Below the pieces are notes generated by a model. The model saw nothing but the letters and a program-made list of their open reading frames with translations, was not told the origin of the DNA and made no database searches. The position numbers and the translations under genes are program-made. Positions 7,986 through 16,213 of a stretch of 64,000 nucleotides of DNA are shown piece by piece. The stretch's first letter is position 1; every line of letters starts with the position of its first letter. Origin of the DNA: Nocardia paucivorans NBRC 100373 (lineage in GTDB: Bacteria; Actinomycetota; Actinomycetes; Mycobacteriales; Mycobacteriaceae); NCBI RefSeq assembly GCF_000308675.1, contig NZ_BAGE01000018.1:1-64000 (forward strand), written 5' to 3'.

Positions 7986-9847
7986 CCCCGAATCCTCCCG
8001 CCTGTCCAAACGCGGAATACGGCCTGGTCGAGCACCATGATCCGGCGTCGAACGAGGGACCATCGCGAGAGGCGCGCGCCCTGGTCGGTGATATCCGACA
8101 GATGTGGCGCATGCTGCGCATACCGGGATGGCGGCTGGCCGTGGCGGTGGGCTGGGGAGTTCTCTCCCTGGGGAGCGGGCTCGGGTTGGCGGCACTGGCG
8201 GCGTGGCTCATCGCCCGCGCCTGGCAGATGCCGCCGGTGCTGGATCTCACCGTCGCGGTGGTCGCGGTGCGGGCGCTGGGAATCTCTCGCGGCCTGTGCC
8301 GGTATCTGGAACGGTTGGCCACCCACGATGTGGCGCTGCGGTCGATGACCGAGGCCCGTACGGCCACCTATGGGGCGTTGGTTCGTGCTCCGTTGGGTTT
8401 GTTCGGCCGATACGGTGATCCGTCCGTCCGGCCCGAGACGGACCGGGGGTGGGCGGCGAACGCGACGGGCGCGCCGCTGCGCCGCGGCGATGTCCTGGTG
8501 CGAATCGGCACCGATATCGATGACCTCGGGGCCGTCGTGGTGCGCACCTTCGTTCCCGTGGCGGTGGCGCTGGTGCTGTCGGTGGCCGCGGTGGGGCTGC
8601 TGGCGGGTATCTCGCTCGTCGCCGCCGCGATCCTGGCGGTGGCGCTGCTGGTATCGGGTCTGGTCGCGCCGTGGTTGTCGGCCCGTTCGGCGGCCGAGGC
8701 CGAACGAGCGGCTCGCGCCGACCGGGCGGAGTTCACCGCGCGGGCGGTGACCGTGCTCGACCATGCCGCCGAACTGCGGGTTGCCGGGAAACTGGATGCA
8801 GCGTTGGCCGCGGCATCCGCGGCCAACCGGCGATCGGTCGCCGCCGAGGACACCGCCGCGGCCCGCAGTGCCCGATCGGCCGCCGCCGGTCCGCTCGCCA
8901 TGGGTGTCAGCGTGTTCGGCGCCCTGCTGGTCGGCATAACCCTGTACGGGCCCACCGGGGGCACTCCCACGGGGATGACCCCGATGGCCTTGGCGGTGCT
9001 GGTGCTGCTTCCGTTGTCGGCTTTCGAGGCCGTCGGACCGTTGCCCGCGGCCGCGCAGACGCTCACCACCGCCCGCGCCGCCCTGCACCGCTTGCGCGCC
9101 GTATCGACCGATGAGCCGGTGCGGGAGTCGGGCTCGTCCGATCAGTGCGGCGCGGTCGTGCCTCGCGGCGGCCCGATGATCGCCCGGGGCGGGCCCGGGT
9201 GGATACCGCGGCCGGATGCGAAGCGCGTGGCAGTGGTCGGTCCCAGCGGTGCGGGTAAGACCACCCTGTTGATGGCTTGGGCCGGGCTTCCGGAGGCCCC
9301 GAACCGGGAGGTGATGTTCTTCGCCGAGGACGCGCACCTGTTCGGTACCAGTGTGCTGGAGAATCTACGGGTCGCCCGCGGTGATCTGGGCCCGGCCGAG
9401 GCCGAACGGGTGCTGCGCACTGTTGGGCTGGGTGCCTGGCTGGACGCTCTCCCGCAAGGGGTGCACACCCCATTGGTCGGTGGGGCGGCGGCGGTCTCCG
9501 GCGGTCAGCGACGGCGCATACTGCTCGCCCGGGCTTTGGTGTCACCTGCCCGGGTGCTGCTACTGGACGAACCCACCGAACATCTGGAGGCGGAGGCAGG
9601 CGCGGCGCTGCTGCGCGACCTGCTGGATATCGAGAGCGGACTGGTGGCCGCCGATCGCGATGTAGTGGTTGTCACGCATCAGTTGCCGGCCGATCACCGG
9701 GCCGATGTGGTGGTCACCGTCGAGATGTCCGGGCAGGTCAAGATGTGTTCTCCGCGAGCGGCGGGGGAGTTGTCGCGCGCTGCGGAAATTCCGTTGCCGG
9801 CCCGGTGCGCCGACGGTAAGTTCGCCGGTACACAGGGAAGGAGGTGA
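7982..9847 (+). CDS. cydC: Cytochrome bd assembly ABC transporter, CydC subunit
   Basis: A 621-aa half-transporter partner of CydD, start codon overlapping the cydD stop (ATGA), so translation is coupled. The N-terminal membrane domain holds about six helices; a degenerate linker follows; the ATPase has Walker A GPSGAGKTT (about 420), a Q-loop region reading FFAEDAHLF with Glu in place of the usual Gln, signature VSGGQRRR and Walker B VLLLDEPTEHLEAE. Separate cydD and cydC genes are seen here, whereas some actinobacteria fuse them. The ATG fits the overlap; the reading frame extends upstream only as an out-of-frame shadow of cydD. Confidence 0.95.
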   Translation: MTPNPPACPNAEYGLVEHHDPASNEGPSREARALVGDIRQMWRMLRIPGWRLAVAVGWGVLSLGSGLGLAALAAWLIARAWQMPPVLDLTVAVVAVRALGISRGLCRYLERLATHDVALRSMTEARTATYGALVRAPLGLFGRYGDPSVRPETDRGWAANATGAPLRRGDVLVRIGTDIDDLGAVVVRTFVPVAVALVLSVAAVGLLAGISLVAAAILAVALLVSGLVAPWLSARSAAEAERAARADRAEFTARAVTVLDHAAELRVAGKLDAALAAASAANRRSVAAEDTAAARSARSAAAGPLAMGVSVFGALLVGITLYGPTGGTPTGMTPMALAVLVLLPLSAFEAVGPLPAAAQTLTTARAALHRLRAVSTDEPVRESGSSDQCGAVVPRGGPMIARGGPGWIPRPDAKRVAVVGPSGAGKTTLLMAWAGLPEAPNREVMFFAEDAHLFGTSVLENLRVARGDLGPAEAERVLRTVGLGAWLDALPQGVHTPLVGGAAAVSGGQRRRILLARALVSPARVLLLDEPTEHLEAEAGAALLRDLLDIESGLVAADRDVVVVTHQLPADHRADVVVTVEMSGQVKMCSPRAAGELSRAAEIPLPARCADGKFAGTQGRR

Positions 9848-10175
9848 TCCGAAGAATGGAAATTCATAGGACGCGTGAGGTGGCTGTCCGCTAAGCGCTG
9901 TGTCGAATCGGCGGCCTCGCCGTCTCCGCGTGGTTCTGTGTCACCACACCGAGGCGAGTCGACCGCCGGCTGCGGGGAGATCCGTTCGCAGAGCGCTGAG
10001 CGAATCCCAGGCAGTCACCCGGCCCCCGAGTCACCGGTCTTGTCCGACCGGGATCGGTGCAGGCAGTAGCCGGCACCGATATGGCTCGGGGGCTGTTCCA
10101 TATTCCGGGCCCATATCCCCGGACGTACATATCCCGGGACGGATGCTGTGAAACAGGTCGGTGAGGTGGTCGGTA
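9848..10175. other. Convergent intergenic region after cydC, with a short repeated motif
   Basis: These 328 bp separate cydC (plus) from the nitrobindin gene (minus). No coding sequence is convincing. Three similar 11-mers, CATATTCCGGG (10099-10109), CATATCCCCGG (10112-10122) and CATATCCCGGG (10128-10138), occur in a row. No clear hairpin with a T-tract is seen. Confidence 0.5.
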
Positions 10176-10883
10176 TCAGCCGATGTATCGCTGAAGCCGA
10201 GCGGACAGGCGCGGTTGTAGCGCCCCATCGGCGACCACTCGCTCCTCCACATACGCCAGATCGCCACCCTCGACGATCCCGTAGAGCCGTTTGGCGCCAC
10301 CCACCACCGCGCCGGACTGGCTGCGGATCACCACATCGGTGGCCAGTTCCCAGGACGATTGGGTGAGTGCCTGCCCGTAGAAGAGTTCGACAATGCCGGA
10401 GCTGTGGGTCAGCAGCAGTTCGAGGACTTCCTCGTCGCCGTCGGTGGCGACCCGCCAGAAACCGGTTTCCCGTAGATCCGGGCCGCCGTAACTGCCATCG
10501 GCCTCGATAACCCAGGATCGGGACTCCCAGGACAGATAGTCCCCCCCGTCGTGCGATACCACGATCTGCTGCCCGAAGTGGTAGTCGCCGCGATCGGGAT
10601 CGTTGCCCTCCCCTTCGCCACGCCACACCCCGACCATCGGCAGCAGCGCCAACATGGCGGCGCTGAGATCGGGGCCGAGCCGCAGATTCGCCGTATCGTC
10701 GGGCAAGGGGAGATCCGGTAGCGTCGGGATATTGCGCACACCGGTCGATTTGGCGCGTTCGGCCGCCTCGGCCACTGCCTCGTTGCCACTGCGATGGGCG
10801 GGTCTGTCGACCGGCGTGTGACCGTTCGTGTTGTTACTCGCTCGCTCGGCCGGATCGGGTCCTTCGCTCGCGAGTCCGCTCAT
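10176..10883 (-). CDS. Nitrobindin-type heme-binding protein (FABP-like / DUF1794), Rv0813c-like
   Basis: A 235-aa cytosolic protein. After a variable N-terminal extension (about 70 residues, rich in Ala/Glu) comes a ten-strand beta-barrel of the nitrobindin family with the signature [10 protein letters not shown], followed by [13 protein letters not shown] and FWRV. Nitrobindins bind ferric heme and isomerise peroxynitrite to nitrate. The ATG overlaps the stop codon of a 31-codon reading frame upstream (TCATGA), so the two are probably translated together. The position between pabC and sseC2 matches Rv0813c. The heme-ligand His would lie near the C-terminus in this family; I did not identify it with certainty here. 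Confidence 0.85.
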   Translation of the reverse strand: MSGLASEGPDPAERASNNTNGHTPVDRPAHRSGNEAVAEAAERAKSTGVRNIPTLPDLPLPDDTANLRLGPDLSAAMLALLPMVGVWRGEGEGNDPDRGDYHFGQQIVVSHDGGDYLSWESRSWVIEADGSYGGPDLRETGFWRVATDGDEEVLELLLTHSSGIVELFYGQALTQSSWELATDVVIRSQSGAVVGGAKRLYGIVEGGDLAYVEERVVADGALQPRLSARLQRYIG

Positions 10884-10975
10884 GACTCGGTGAACAACCG
10901 GTAGAGGACGTACAGGCCGAACCAGCCGATCAGGATGGACACGGCTACCAGCAGAATCTCGTAGAAGAGGACCAC
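10880..10975 (-). CDS. 31-aa single-pass membrane microprotein, leaderless, coupled to nitrobindin
   Basis: The reading frame runs from GTG at 10975 to TGA at 10880. It encodes [17 protein letters not shown] followed by [14 protein letters not shown]: one transmembrane helix with a short basic/acidic tail. Three things support it as real. The stop overlaps the nitrobindin ATG (ATGA). The start lies seven bases after TACACT, the leaderless promoter arrangement. All residues fit a membrane helix. It is too short for most gene callers. Function is unknown; it may anchor or assist the nitrobindin, which is inference from coupling only. Confidence 0.72.
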   Translation of the reverse strand: MVLFYEILLVAVSILIGWFGLYVLYRLFTES

Positions 10976-10982
10976 CTGTCCG

Positions 10983-10988
10983 AGTGTA
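10983..10988 (-). promoter_or_regulatory. -10 element (TACACT) of the microprotein-nitrobindin operon
   Basis: TACACT on the minus strand, seven bases before the GTG at 10975, fits TANNNT-N6-8-start of leaderless actinobacterial transcripts. It lies between this operon and the large hairpin at 11011-11053, so the pair would have its own promoter. Confidence 0.5.
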
Positions 10989-11010
10989 GTCAGGTGGTCG
11001 GGCCGGAATG

Positions 11011-11053
11011 CACCGGGCCCCGGCCACCTTCGGTGGGTGGCCGGGGCCCGGTG
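11011..11053 (-). terminator. Very strong hairpin downstream of sseC2
   Basis: An 18-bp perfect inverted repeat (11011-11028 with 11036-11053, starting CACCGGGCCCCGG) with a 7-base loop. It lies about 30 bp beyond the sseC2 stop and before the next minus-strand promoter. There is no T-tract, as in many high-GC actinobacterial terminators. Confidence 0.75.
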
Positions 11054-11082
11054 GTATCTCTGTGACTGTGGCTACCTATCGC

Positions 11083-11388
11083 CTACTTGGCGACGGCGAC
11101 GTCCACGTTGTGGATGCCGGTGCCCTCCGGACGGATCTCGGCAGTGCCGTTACCCGCCGTGGACAGCGCCCGCAGCGTCCACGTGCCCGGTGCCGCGAAG
11201 AACCGGAAATCCCCGGTCCCCGAGGAAACAACCTCGGCGGTGAAGTCACCGTTGCCGTCGAGCAGACGAACGAACGCGCCGCCCACGGGCTGCCCGTCCG
11301 CGCCCAGGACACGGCCCGTGATGACCGTCTCCTTCTCCACGTCCACTCCGGCGGGGATGGCCTGACCCTGGGTAGGTGCTGAGCACAT
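11083..11388 (-). CDS. sseC2: DUF1416 protein, SseC-like, partner of thiosulfate sulfurtransferase
   Basis: A 101-aa protein of the DUF1416 family, encoded next to cysA-type sulfurtransferases in actinobacteria. The N-terminus has MCSAPTQGQAIPAGVDVEKE; the rest (ITGRVLGADGQPVGGAFVRLLDGNGDFTAE..) looks like a carboxypeptidase-regulatory/transthyretin-like beta-sandwich. Cys2 is the only cysteine. The gene starts six bases after the cysA2 stop, so the two are in one operon. The exact biochemical role is unknown; a link to sulfur trafficking rests on this conserved pairing. Confidence 0.9.
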   Translation of the reverse strand: MCSAPTQGQAIPAGVDVEKETVITGRVLGADGQPVGGAFVRLLDGNGDFTAEVVSSGTGDFRFFAAPGTWTLRALSTAGNGTAEIRPEGTGIHNVDVAVAK

Positions 11389-11394
11389 GAGTAA

Positions 11395-12228
11395 TTACGC
11401 TCCCAACTCGATCGGTGCGCCGACCAGCGAACCGTATTCGGTCCAGCTGCCGTCGTAGTTCTTCACGTTCTGGTGTCCGAGCAGTTCCTTCAGCACGAAC
11501 CAGGTGTGCGACGAACGCTCACCGATCCGGCAGTAGGCGATGGTCTCCTTGGAGGTGTCCAGGCCCGCCTCGGCGTACAGCTTGGCCAACTCCTCGTCGG
11601 ACTTGAAAGTGCCATCCTCATTGGCGGCCTTGCTCCACGGTACGTTGATCGCGCCGGGGATATGGCCGGGCCGCTGGCTCTGCTCCTGCGGCAGATGCGC
11701 CGGCGCCAGGATCTTACCCGAGAACTCGTCGGGCGAGCGAACGTCGACCAGGTTCTTGTTGCCGATGGCCGCGATGACCTCGTCGCGGAAGGCGCGGATG
11801 GACACATCCGGAGCCGAGGCCTTGTACTGGGTGGCCGGCCGCTCGACCGTCTCGGTGGACAGCGGGCGTCCGTCCAGCTCCCACTTCTTGCGTCCGCCGT
11901 CGAGCAGCTTGACGTTGTTGTGGCCGTACAGCTTGAAGTACCAGTACGCGTAGGCGGCGAACCAGTTGTTGTTGCCGCCGTAGAGGATGACCTCGTCGTC
12001 GTTGGAGATACCGCGCGCCGAGAGCAGGTTGGAGAACTGCTCCTGGTTCACGAAATCGCGACGCACCGGATCCTGCAGATCGTTCTTCCAGTCGAGCCGG
12101 ACGGCGCCCTCGATGTGTCCGTTGTCGTAGGCGGTGGTGTCCTCATCGACCTCGACGAAGACCACACCGGGAGTGTGGAGGTTTTCTTCGGCCCAGTCAA
12201 CGGAGACCAGGACATCGGAGCGGGCCAT
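11395..12228 (-). CDS. cysA2: Thiosulfate/3-mercaptopyruvate sulfurtransferase (two rhodanese domains)
   Basis: A 277-aa tandem rhodanese. The N-terminal domain (about 1-130) is structural and the C-terminal one (about 150-270) catalytic, with the persulfide Cys in AYCRIGERSSHTWF. The start MARSDVLVSVDWAEENL follows GAAAGGAAC. The enzyme moves sulfane sulfur from thiosulfate or mercaptopyruvate to acceptors such as cyanide or thiols. It is operonic with DUF4395 upstream and sseC2 downstream, and the operon is headed by a cysteine-rich leader peptide, which suggests control by cysteine supply. The family length is normal. Confidence 0.95.
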   Translation of the reverse strand: MARSDVLVSVDWAEENLHTPGVVFVEVDEDTTAYDNGHIEGAVRLDWKNDLQDPVRRDFVNQEQFSNLLSARGISNDDEVILYGGNNNWFAAYAYWYFKLYGHNNVKLLDGGRKKWELDGRPLSTETVERPATQYKASAPDVSIRAFRDEVIAAIGNKNLVDVRSPDEFSGKILAPAHLPQEQSQRPGHIPGAINVPWSKAANEDGTFKSDEELAKLYAEAGLDTSKETIAYCRIGERSSHTWFVLKELLGHQNVKNYDGSWTEYGSLVGAPIELGA

Positions 12229-12255
12229 AGTGTTCCTTTCGGTGTGACTTGCGAT

Positions 12256-12759
12256 TCAGTTCGTTGCCGAAGCGGGATTCCGGCGGAAACGGGCGACCAG
12301 CGGATACATCCTGCATCCCAGGCAGATGCCGAACGCGGCATTGAGCAACGCCGCGAACAGTGCGAAACCGGTGAACACGGCGCCCACCGTGGGCGCACCG
12401 AGGACGAATCCCGCCAGACCCGCGACCGCGAAGATCGCACCCACCAGTTGGGCGAATCGCAACGGAGCCTCGGGTTCGGTCTCGGTGACCGGGCCGAGTC
12501 GGGGCGCGACCAGAGCGGCGTAGATCCGACCGTACGGGTGTCGCCGGGGGCCGAGTATCGCGCCGAGCGCGAAGACCAACGCCTGGATGGCGAGTATCAC
12601 GGCGGCGGCGCCGACGGATGCGGCGGCAGTGAGCAAGACCAGGATCAGGACCCCGGTGGTGACCCAGGCGACGAAGCGCGGGCCACGGACGTCGACGCCG
12701 GAGGTGGTCTGCGTGGTGCCGGTGGGCGTGGTGTCGGTGGGCGTGGTGTCGATGGACAT
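12256..12759 (-). CDS. DUF4395 membrane protein of the sulfurtransferase operon
   Basis: A 167-aa protein with a Thr-rich N-terminus (MSIDTTPTDTTPTGTTQTTSG) followed by about four transmembrane helices with the motif DVRGPRFVAWVTTG and a Cys near the end (FGICLGCRMYPL). The ATG at 12759 follows AGGAG at ideal spacing; the longer frame upstream lacks such support. DUF4395 proteins accompany sulfurtransferase and thioredoxin genes in actinobacteria and carry a CxGC-like pair here, consistent with thiol chemistry in the membrane. The substrate is not known. The Thr-rich stretch is encoded by short GTGTCGGTGGGC-type repeats. Confidence 0.85.
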   Translation of the reverse strand: MSIDTTPTDTTPTGTTQTTSGVDVRGPRFVAWVTTGVLILVLLTAAASVGAAAVILAIQALVFALGAILGPRRHPYGRIYAALVAPRLGPVTETEPEAPLRFAQLVGAIFAVAGLAGFVLGAPTVGAVFTGFALFAALLNAAFGICLGCRMYPLVARFRRNPASATN

Positions 12760-12874
12760 GGACGAAACTCCTGTGCTCGAGGTGCTGTGGGGCGGAATCT
12801 CGGCCGGCTCGTCGAGAACACGAGAAATCACTCGTGGACGAACCGGGGGTCGGCGTCGAGAAAGAGGCCGACCG

Positions 12875-12940
12875 TCAGAGGCACAGGCAGCAACAACCAC
12901 CGAGACGACACAGATCGACTGTGCGGCGTCGGGTGAGCAT
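12875..12940 (-). CDS. Polycysteine leader peptide, probable cysteine-responsive attenuator
   Basis: A 21-codon reading frame begins MLTRRRTVDL and ends CRLGGCCCLCL before TGA: five Cys in the last eleven residues. It lies 115 bp upstream of DUF4395-cysA2-sseC2 on the same strand. Short polycysteine ORFs ahead of cysA2-type operons are known in mycobacteria as attenuators in which ribosome stalling at Cys codons controls downstream expression. Here TAAACT (minus strand, 12969-12974) could be the -10, giving a short leader rather than a leaderless start. The 'LTRRR.VDLCR' N-terminus resembles other actinobacterial sulfur leader peptides. Confidence 0.85.
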   Translation of the reverse strand: MLTRRRTVDLCRLGGCCCLCL

Positions 12941-13076
12941 CAGCTCGCGGTGGGATTGCACATCGGGCAGTTTACCCAATCCGGTCGCGTTATGGACCGG
13001 GGGTGGGGGGATCGAGGTCGGAAGCACTTCGGGGCACCGATTTCGGGCGGTGTCCGTCGGTGGTGCGCGGAATCGC

Positions 13077-13526
13077 TCAGGCGTCGAGGGTGGCGAGCGC
13101 ACTGCGCAGGTCACCGGCCTTGGGGACCCCCGAGATGCGAAACCGTTCCCGCCCGTCGGCGTCGAAGACGAAGGTGGTGGGCAGCGACATCACGTTAAGG
13201 GCTCTTGCCAGTGCGGGGTCGGCGTCGATATCGACCTCGATATCGGCCGGGGGTCGCGGGGTATCCGCCAGATCTCGGGTGACATCGGCCACCACGCGGC
13301 GGACCGCGTCACAAGGGCCGCACCAGTTCGCGGAGAAGTGCAGGACTGCCGGACCCGCGCCGGTCACCCCGGCGGCGGCGAGCAGGTCGGCGCGTTCGGC
13401 GGCCTGACGGGCATCGTGGTCCAGCGTGGCGGGCCCGGGGCGCACCGCACCCTCCCGCCGCCGCAGATACAGTCCCACGGCGAGGCCGGCCACCAGCACC
13501 ACCAGCAAAATTATGATTTCGGTCAT
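13077..13526 (-). CDS. thiX: Membrane-anchored thioredoxin-like protein
   Basis: A 149-aa protein with an N-terminal transmembrane anchor (MTEIIILLVVLVAGLAVGLYL) followed by a thioredoxin fold with the active site NWCGPCDAVRR and the cis-Pro region SLPTTFVF. The orientation (short N-terminus, basic RRR after the helix) suggests the thioredoxin domain faces the cytosol, though this is inference. The ATG overlaps the lmeA stop (ATGA), so translation is coupled. Synteny with Rv0816c supports the name. It likely handles disulfides or sulfur carriers together with the neighbouring sulfurtransferase operon. Confidence 0.9.
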   Translation of the reverse strand: MTEIIILLVVLVAGLAVGLYLRRREGAVRPGPATLDHDARQAAERADLLAAAGVTGAGPAVLHFSANWCGPCDAVRRVVADVTRDLADTPRPPADIEVDIDADPALARALNVMSLPTTFVFDADGRERFRISGVPKAGDLRSALATLDA

Positions 13527-14356
13527 TGCCGCCGCAATCTGTCCAAATCGATCGTCACGTGCTCGCCTCGTCCCTCGACCACGATCTGTCCGCCCAGGGC
13601 GGAGACCTCGGTGGGCAGGATGCCGAACGGGAGCTCCTTGGTATCGATGGTACGGGTGAACCGGGCCAGCACCGCCGGCCGTTCCTCGTCCGAGATCGCC
13701 GGGCTCGGGTCCTCCATGGCCGGAACGGGAGCGCCGGTGGAGTCGGGACCGTGGTAGATATCGGTCGCCACGATCTGCACCTGATCCCCGACGAGCAGCA
13801 GGTCGGCCTCCACGCTCACCCGTTCCCCGGCGAATCCGCTCGTACCCAGTTGTCCGCGGGGCGCCGCGGGCAGCGTACCGGTCAGGATGAGCGCGCCCCC
13901 CGTGGTCATCCCCGAGCCGCCCGAGCCGCCGGTGCCGTCGGATTTGTCGGCCGGCGCCGAATGGACCTGCAGGTCCGGAATATCGAACAGACGGCCGAGT
14001 TCGGTCGGCTCCACCCGCATCCGCACATCGACCTGTTCCACCTCCACTCCCCGCACACTGCCGTCCCACAGCCTGCCCACCGGCAGTCGCATCCCGGCCA
14101 ATGTGGCCTCCAGCGCGATCTCACCGGGGATATCGGGCCGCATACCGCGCGCGGTGATCTCGATCCGGTTGTAGCGACCGTTCATCGCCTGTCGAAGGAA
14201 CGGGAAACCGTGGAAGGTGACCTCCGGATCGGCGCTGAGCTCCGCGCCGACGCGAAGCGTCCGGGACACCCGATACTCCGAATACGCGGCGGCCCCGAAA
14301 TCGATGACCACGGCGAGTCCGGCGAGGCACAGGAGCCCGACGATCAGCTTGCGCAT
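13523..14356 (-). CDS. lmeA: LmeA-like periplasmic phospholipase (DUF2993), mannan elongation
   Basis: A 277-aa exported protein: N-terminal signal/anchor MRKLIVGLLCLAGLAVVIDFGAAAY, then a DUF2993 domain with the family start RVSRTLRVGAELSADPEVTFHGFPFLRQ. The M. tuberculosis homolog Rv0817c and M. smegmatis LmeA act in the periplasm and are needed for lipomannan elongation. The ATG at 14356 is seven bases after TAGGGT, so the mRNA is probably leaderless. A longer in-frame extension to 14443 is less likely because it adds a charged stretch before the signal sequence. It is cotranscribed with thiX and diverges from glnR. Confidence 0.88.
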   Translation of the reverse strand: MRKLIVGLLCLAGLAVVIDFGAAAYSEYRVSRTLRVGAELSADPEVTFHGFPFLRQAMNGRYNRIEITARGMRPDIPGEIALEATLAGMRLPVGRLWDGSVRGVEVEQVDVRMRVEPTELGRLFDIPDLQVHSAPADKSDGTGGSGGSGMTTGGALILTGTLPAAPRGQLGTSGFAGERVSVEADLLLVGDQVQIVATDIYHGPDSTGAPVPAMEDPSPAISDEERPAVLARFTRTIDTKELPFGILPTEVSALGGQIVVEGRGEHVTIDLDRLRRQ

Positions 14357-14538
14357 GGTCTGCACCCTAATCGACACGCCAGGGCGGCCATTCCTTCGCG
14401 GCCGCGGTATACCGGGCCGGAATGCGAGGTCATCCTCCTTCACGCGCTAATCTGACAACCGGATTACATGTGATCGGCGACGTGGCTCACGGCGATGATG
14501 CTGGGGTTTCGCGTAGCTACGAGATGGGAGGAGTGCTT

Positions 14539-15306
14539 GTGGAGCTACTCCTGCTGACCTCCGACCCCGACCCGGAGTCGGTTCTGCCCTCGTTGGCGCT
14601 ACTCGCGCACACCGTGCGGCCCGCCCCTACAGAGGTGTCCTCGCTGCTGGAAGCGGGGACCGCCGATATAGCGCTGGTCGACGCACGTACCGATCTGGCC
14701 GCTGCCCGGGGGCTGTGCCGGCTGCTCGGCAGTACCGGATCGTCGGTGCCGGTGGTGGCGGTACTCACCGAGGGTGGTCTGGTGGCCGTGAACGCGGACT
14801 GGGGTCTGGACGATATCCTGCTGCCCAGCACCGGCCCGGCCGAATTGGATGCGCGGTTACGCCTGTTGGTGGGTCGCAGCGGCGGGGCGACCGGTCCCGA
14901 GAACACCGGCAAGATCACCCTGGGGGAATTGGTGATCGACGAGGGAACCTATACCGCCCGGCTGCGCGGCCGTCCGCTCGACCTCACCTACAAGGAATTC
15001 GAACTCCTGAAGTATCTCGCCCAGCATGCGGGGCGGGTCTTCACCCGGGCTCAGTTGTTGCAGGAGGTCTGGGGCTACGACTTCTTCGGCGGTACCCGGA
15101 CGGTCGACGTCCACGTGCGGCGGTTGCGCGCCAAGTTGGGCAGCGAATACGAATCGCTGATCGGCACCGTGCGCAATGTCGGTTACAAGGCCGTCCGTCC
15201 GGCTCGGCCACCGAACAAGGGGGAGCAACCGGCTTCCGAGTCGTCGGACGGTGCGGGTGACGGCACCGGCGAGTCACTGGCCCCCGTCAACGGCACGGCG
15301 CAGTAG
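14539..15306 (+). CDS. glnR: Orphan OmpR-type regulator GlnR (nitrogen metabolism)
   Basis: A 255-aa response regulator: a receiver-like N-terminal domain ([19 protein letters not shown], with the central Asp in ALVDARTDL) and a winged-helix C-terminus with [26 protein letters not shown] and [13 protein letters not shown]. GlnR is unusual in working as a homodimer without a partner kinase; the receiver lacks a standard acidic/Lys pocket here too. It governs ammonium and nitrate assimilation genes. The start GTG at 14539 has AGGAG five bases upstream; GTG at 14533 is a close alternative. mshD follows four bases later. Confidence 0.93.
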   Translation: MELLLLTSDPDPESVLPSLALLAHTVRPAPTEVSSLLEAGTADIALVDARTDLAAARGLCRLLGSTGSSVPVVAVLTEGGLVAVNADWGLDDILLPSTGPAELDARLRLLVGRSGGATGPENTGKITLGELVIDEGTYTARLRGRPLDLTYKEFELLKYLAQHAGRVFTRAQLLQEVWGYDFFGGTRTVDVHVRRLRAKLGSEYESLIGTVRNVGYKAVRPARPPNKGEQPASESSDGAGDGTGESLAPVNGTAQ

Positions 15307-15310
15307 ACCG

Positions 15311-16213
15311 ATGACTCAACTGCTCTGGTCGGATGCTCTCGACCCCGATACCGCCGCGCGGGTGCGGACCCTCCTCGCGCGAGCTGCCGACGCGGACGGG
15401 GTGGCGGCGGTCTCGGAACAGACCATGCTGTCGTTGCGTCATCCCGGTGCGGCCCGTCACGTGGTGGCCGTGCGCGGTGAGGAGGTCGTGGGCTATGCCA
15501 ATCTCATGGCGGCGCGCGATGGGCACCCGGCGATGGCCGAGGCGGCGGTGGACCCGGACGCGCGCGGACGGGGTATCGGCACCGAACTGGTGGGTGCGGT
15601 GCTCACCGCCGGCGGGGCCGAGGCGCGGATCTGGGCACACGGTAGATTGCCGGCGGCCGAGGCGGTGGCCGCCAGGCTCGGGTTGAGCGCGGTACGTGAG
15701 CTCTGGCAGATGCGACGCGATATAGCGAATACCGAGCTACCGTCGGTGCAGGCGCCGGCGGATATCGTGGTGCGCACCTACCGTGGGCCGGCCGACGACG
15801 CGGAGCTGCTGCGGGTCAACAACGCCGCTTTCGACTGGCATCCCGAGCAGGGGGGGTGGACCGAACACGATCTCGAGCTGCGTCGCGCCGAACCGTGGTT
15901 CGATCCCGACGGGCTGTTCTTGGCCTTCGACAGCGCGAACCCGGAGCGGTTGCTCGGTTTTCACTGGACGAAGGTGCACGAGACGGAAAACCCGCCGGTG
16001 GGTGAGGTTTACGTGGTCGGGGTCGACCCCGGCGCCCAAGGGCGGGGGTTGGGCAAATTGCTCACCCTGATCGGTCTGCGGTACCTGCACGCTCGCGGCC
16101 TCACCGAGGTGTTGTTGTACACCGAGGCCGACAACACCGCCGCGGTACGCACCTATCAGGGATTGGGATTCGCTCCGGCGCATATCGATACGGCGTACGC
16201 CGCGCGCCGGTGA
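15311..16213 (+). CDS. mshD: Mycothiol synthase
   Basis: Final step of mycothiol synthesis: acetyl-CoA plus Cys-GlcN-Ins gives mycothiol, the main thiol of actinobacteria. The 300-aa protein has two GNAT domains: the N-terminal one with DPDARGRGIGTELV, the C-terminal catalytic one with GVDPGAQGRGLGKLLTLIGL and LYTEADNTAAVRTYQGLGF. The ATG sits four bases after glnR, so the two form one unit, as in M. tuberculosis. Nothing odd in length or motifs. Its presence supports an actinobacterial host and links to the thiol-related genes of the neighbourhood. Confidence 0.96.
   Translation: MTQLLWSDALDPDTAARVRTLLARAADADGVAAVSEQTMLSLRHPGAARHVVAVRGEEVVGYANLMAARDGHPAMAEAAVDPDARGRGIGTELVGAVLTAGGAEARIWAHGRLPAAEAVAARLGLSAVRELWQMRRDIANTELPSVQAPADIVVRTYRGPADDAELLRVNNAAFDWHPEQGGWTEHDLELRRAEPWFDPDGLFLAFDSANPERLLGFHWTKVHETENPPVGEVYVVGVDPGAQGRGLGKLLTLIGLRYLHARGLTEVLLYTEADNTAAVRTYQGLGFAPAHIDTAYAARR

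Noticed and set aside
11473-12936. Long plus-strand frame opposite cysA2 and DUF4395
   Set aside because: It is antisense to clear conserved genes and its composition is that of reversed codon bias.
14450-14480. GlnR autoregulatory site
   Set aside because: TAATC..GATTA is a short dyad before glnR, but does not fit the GlnR box pattern well enough.
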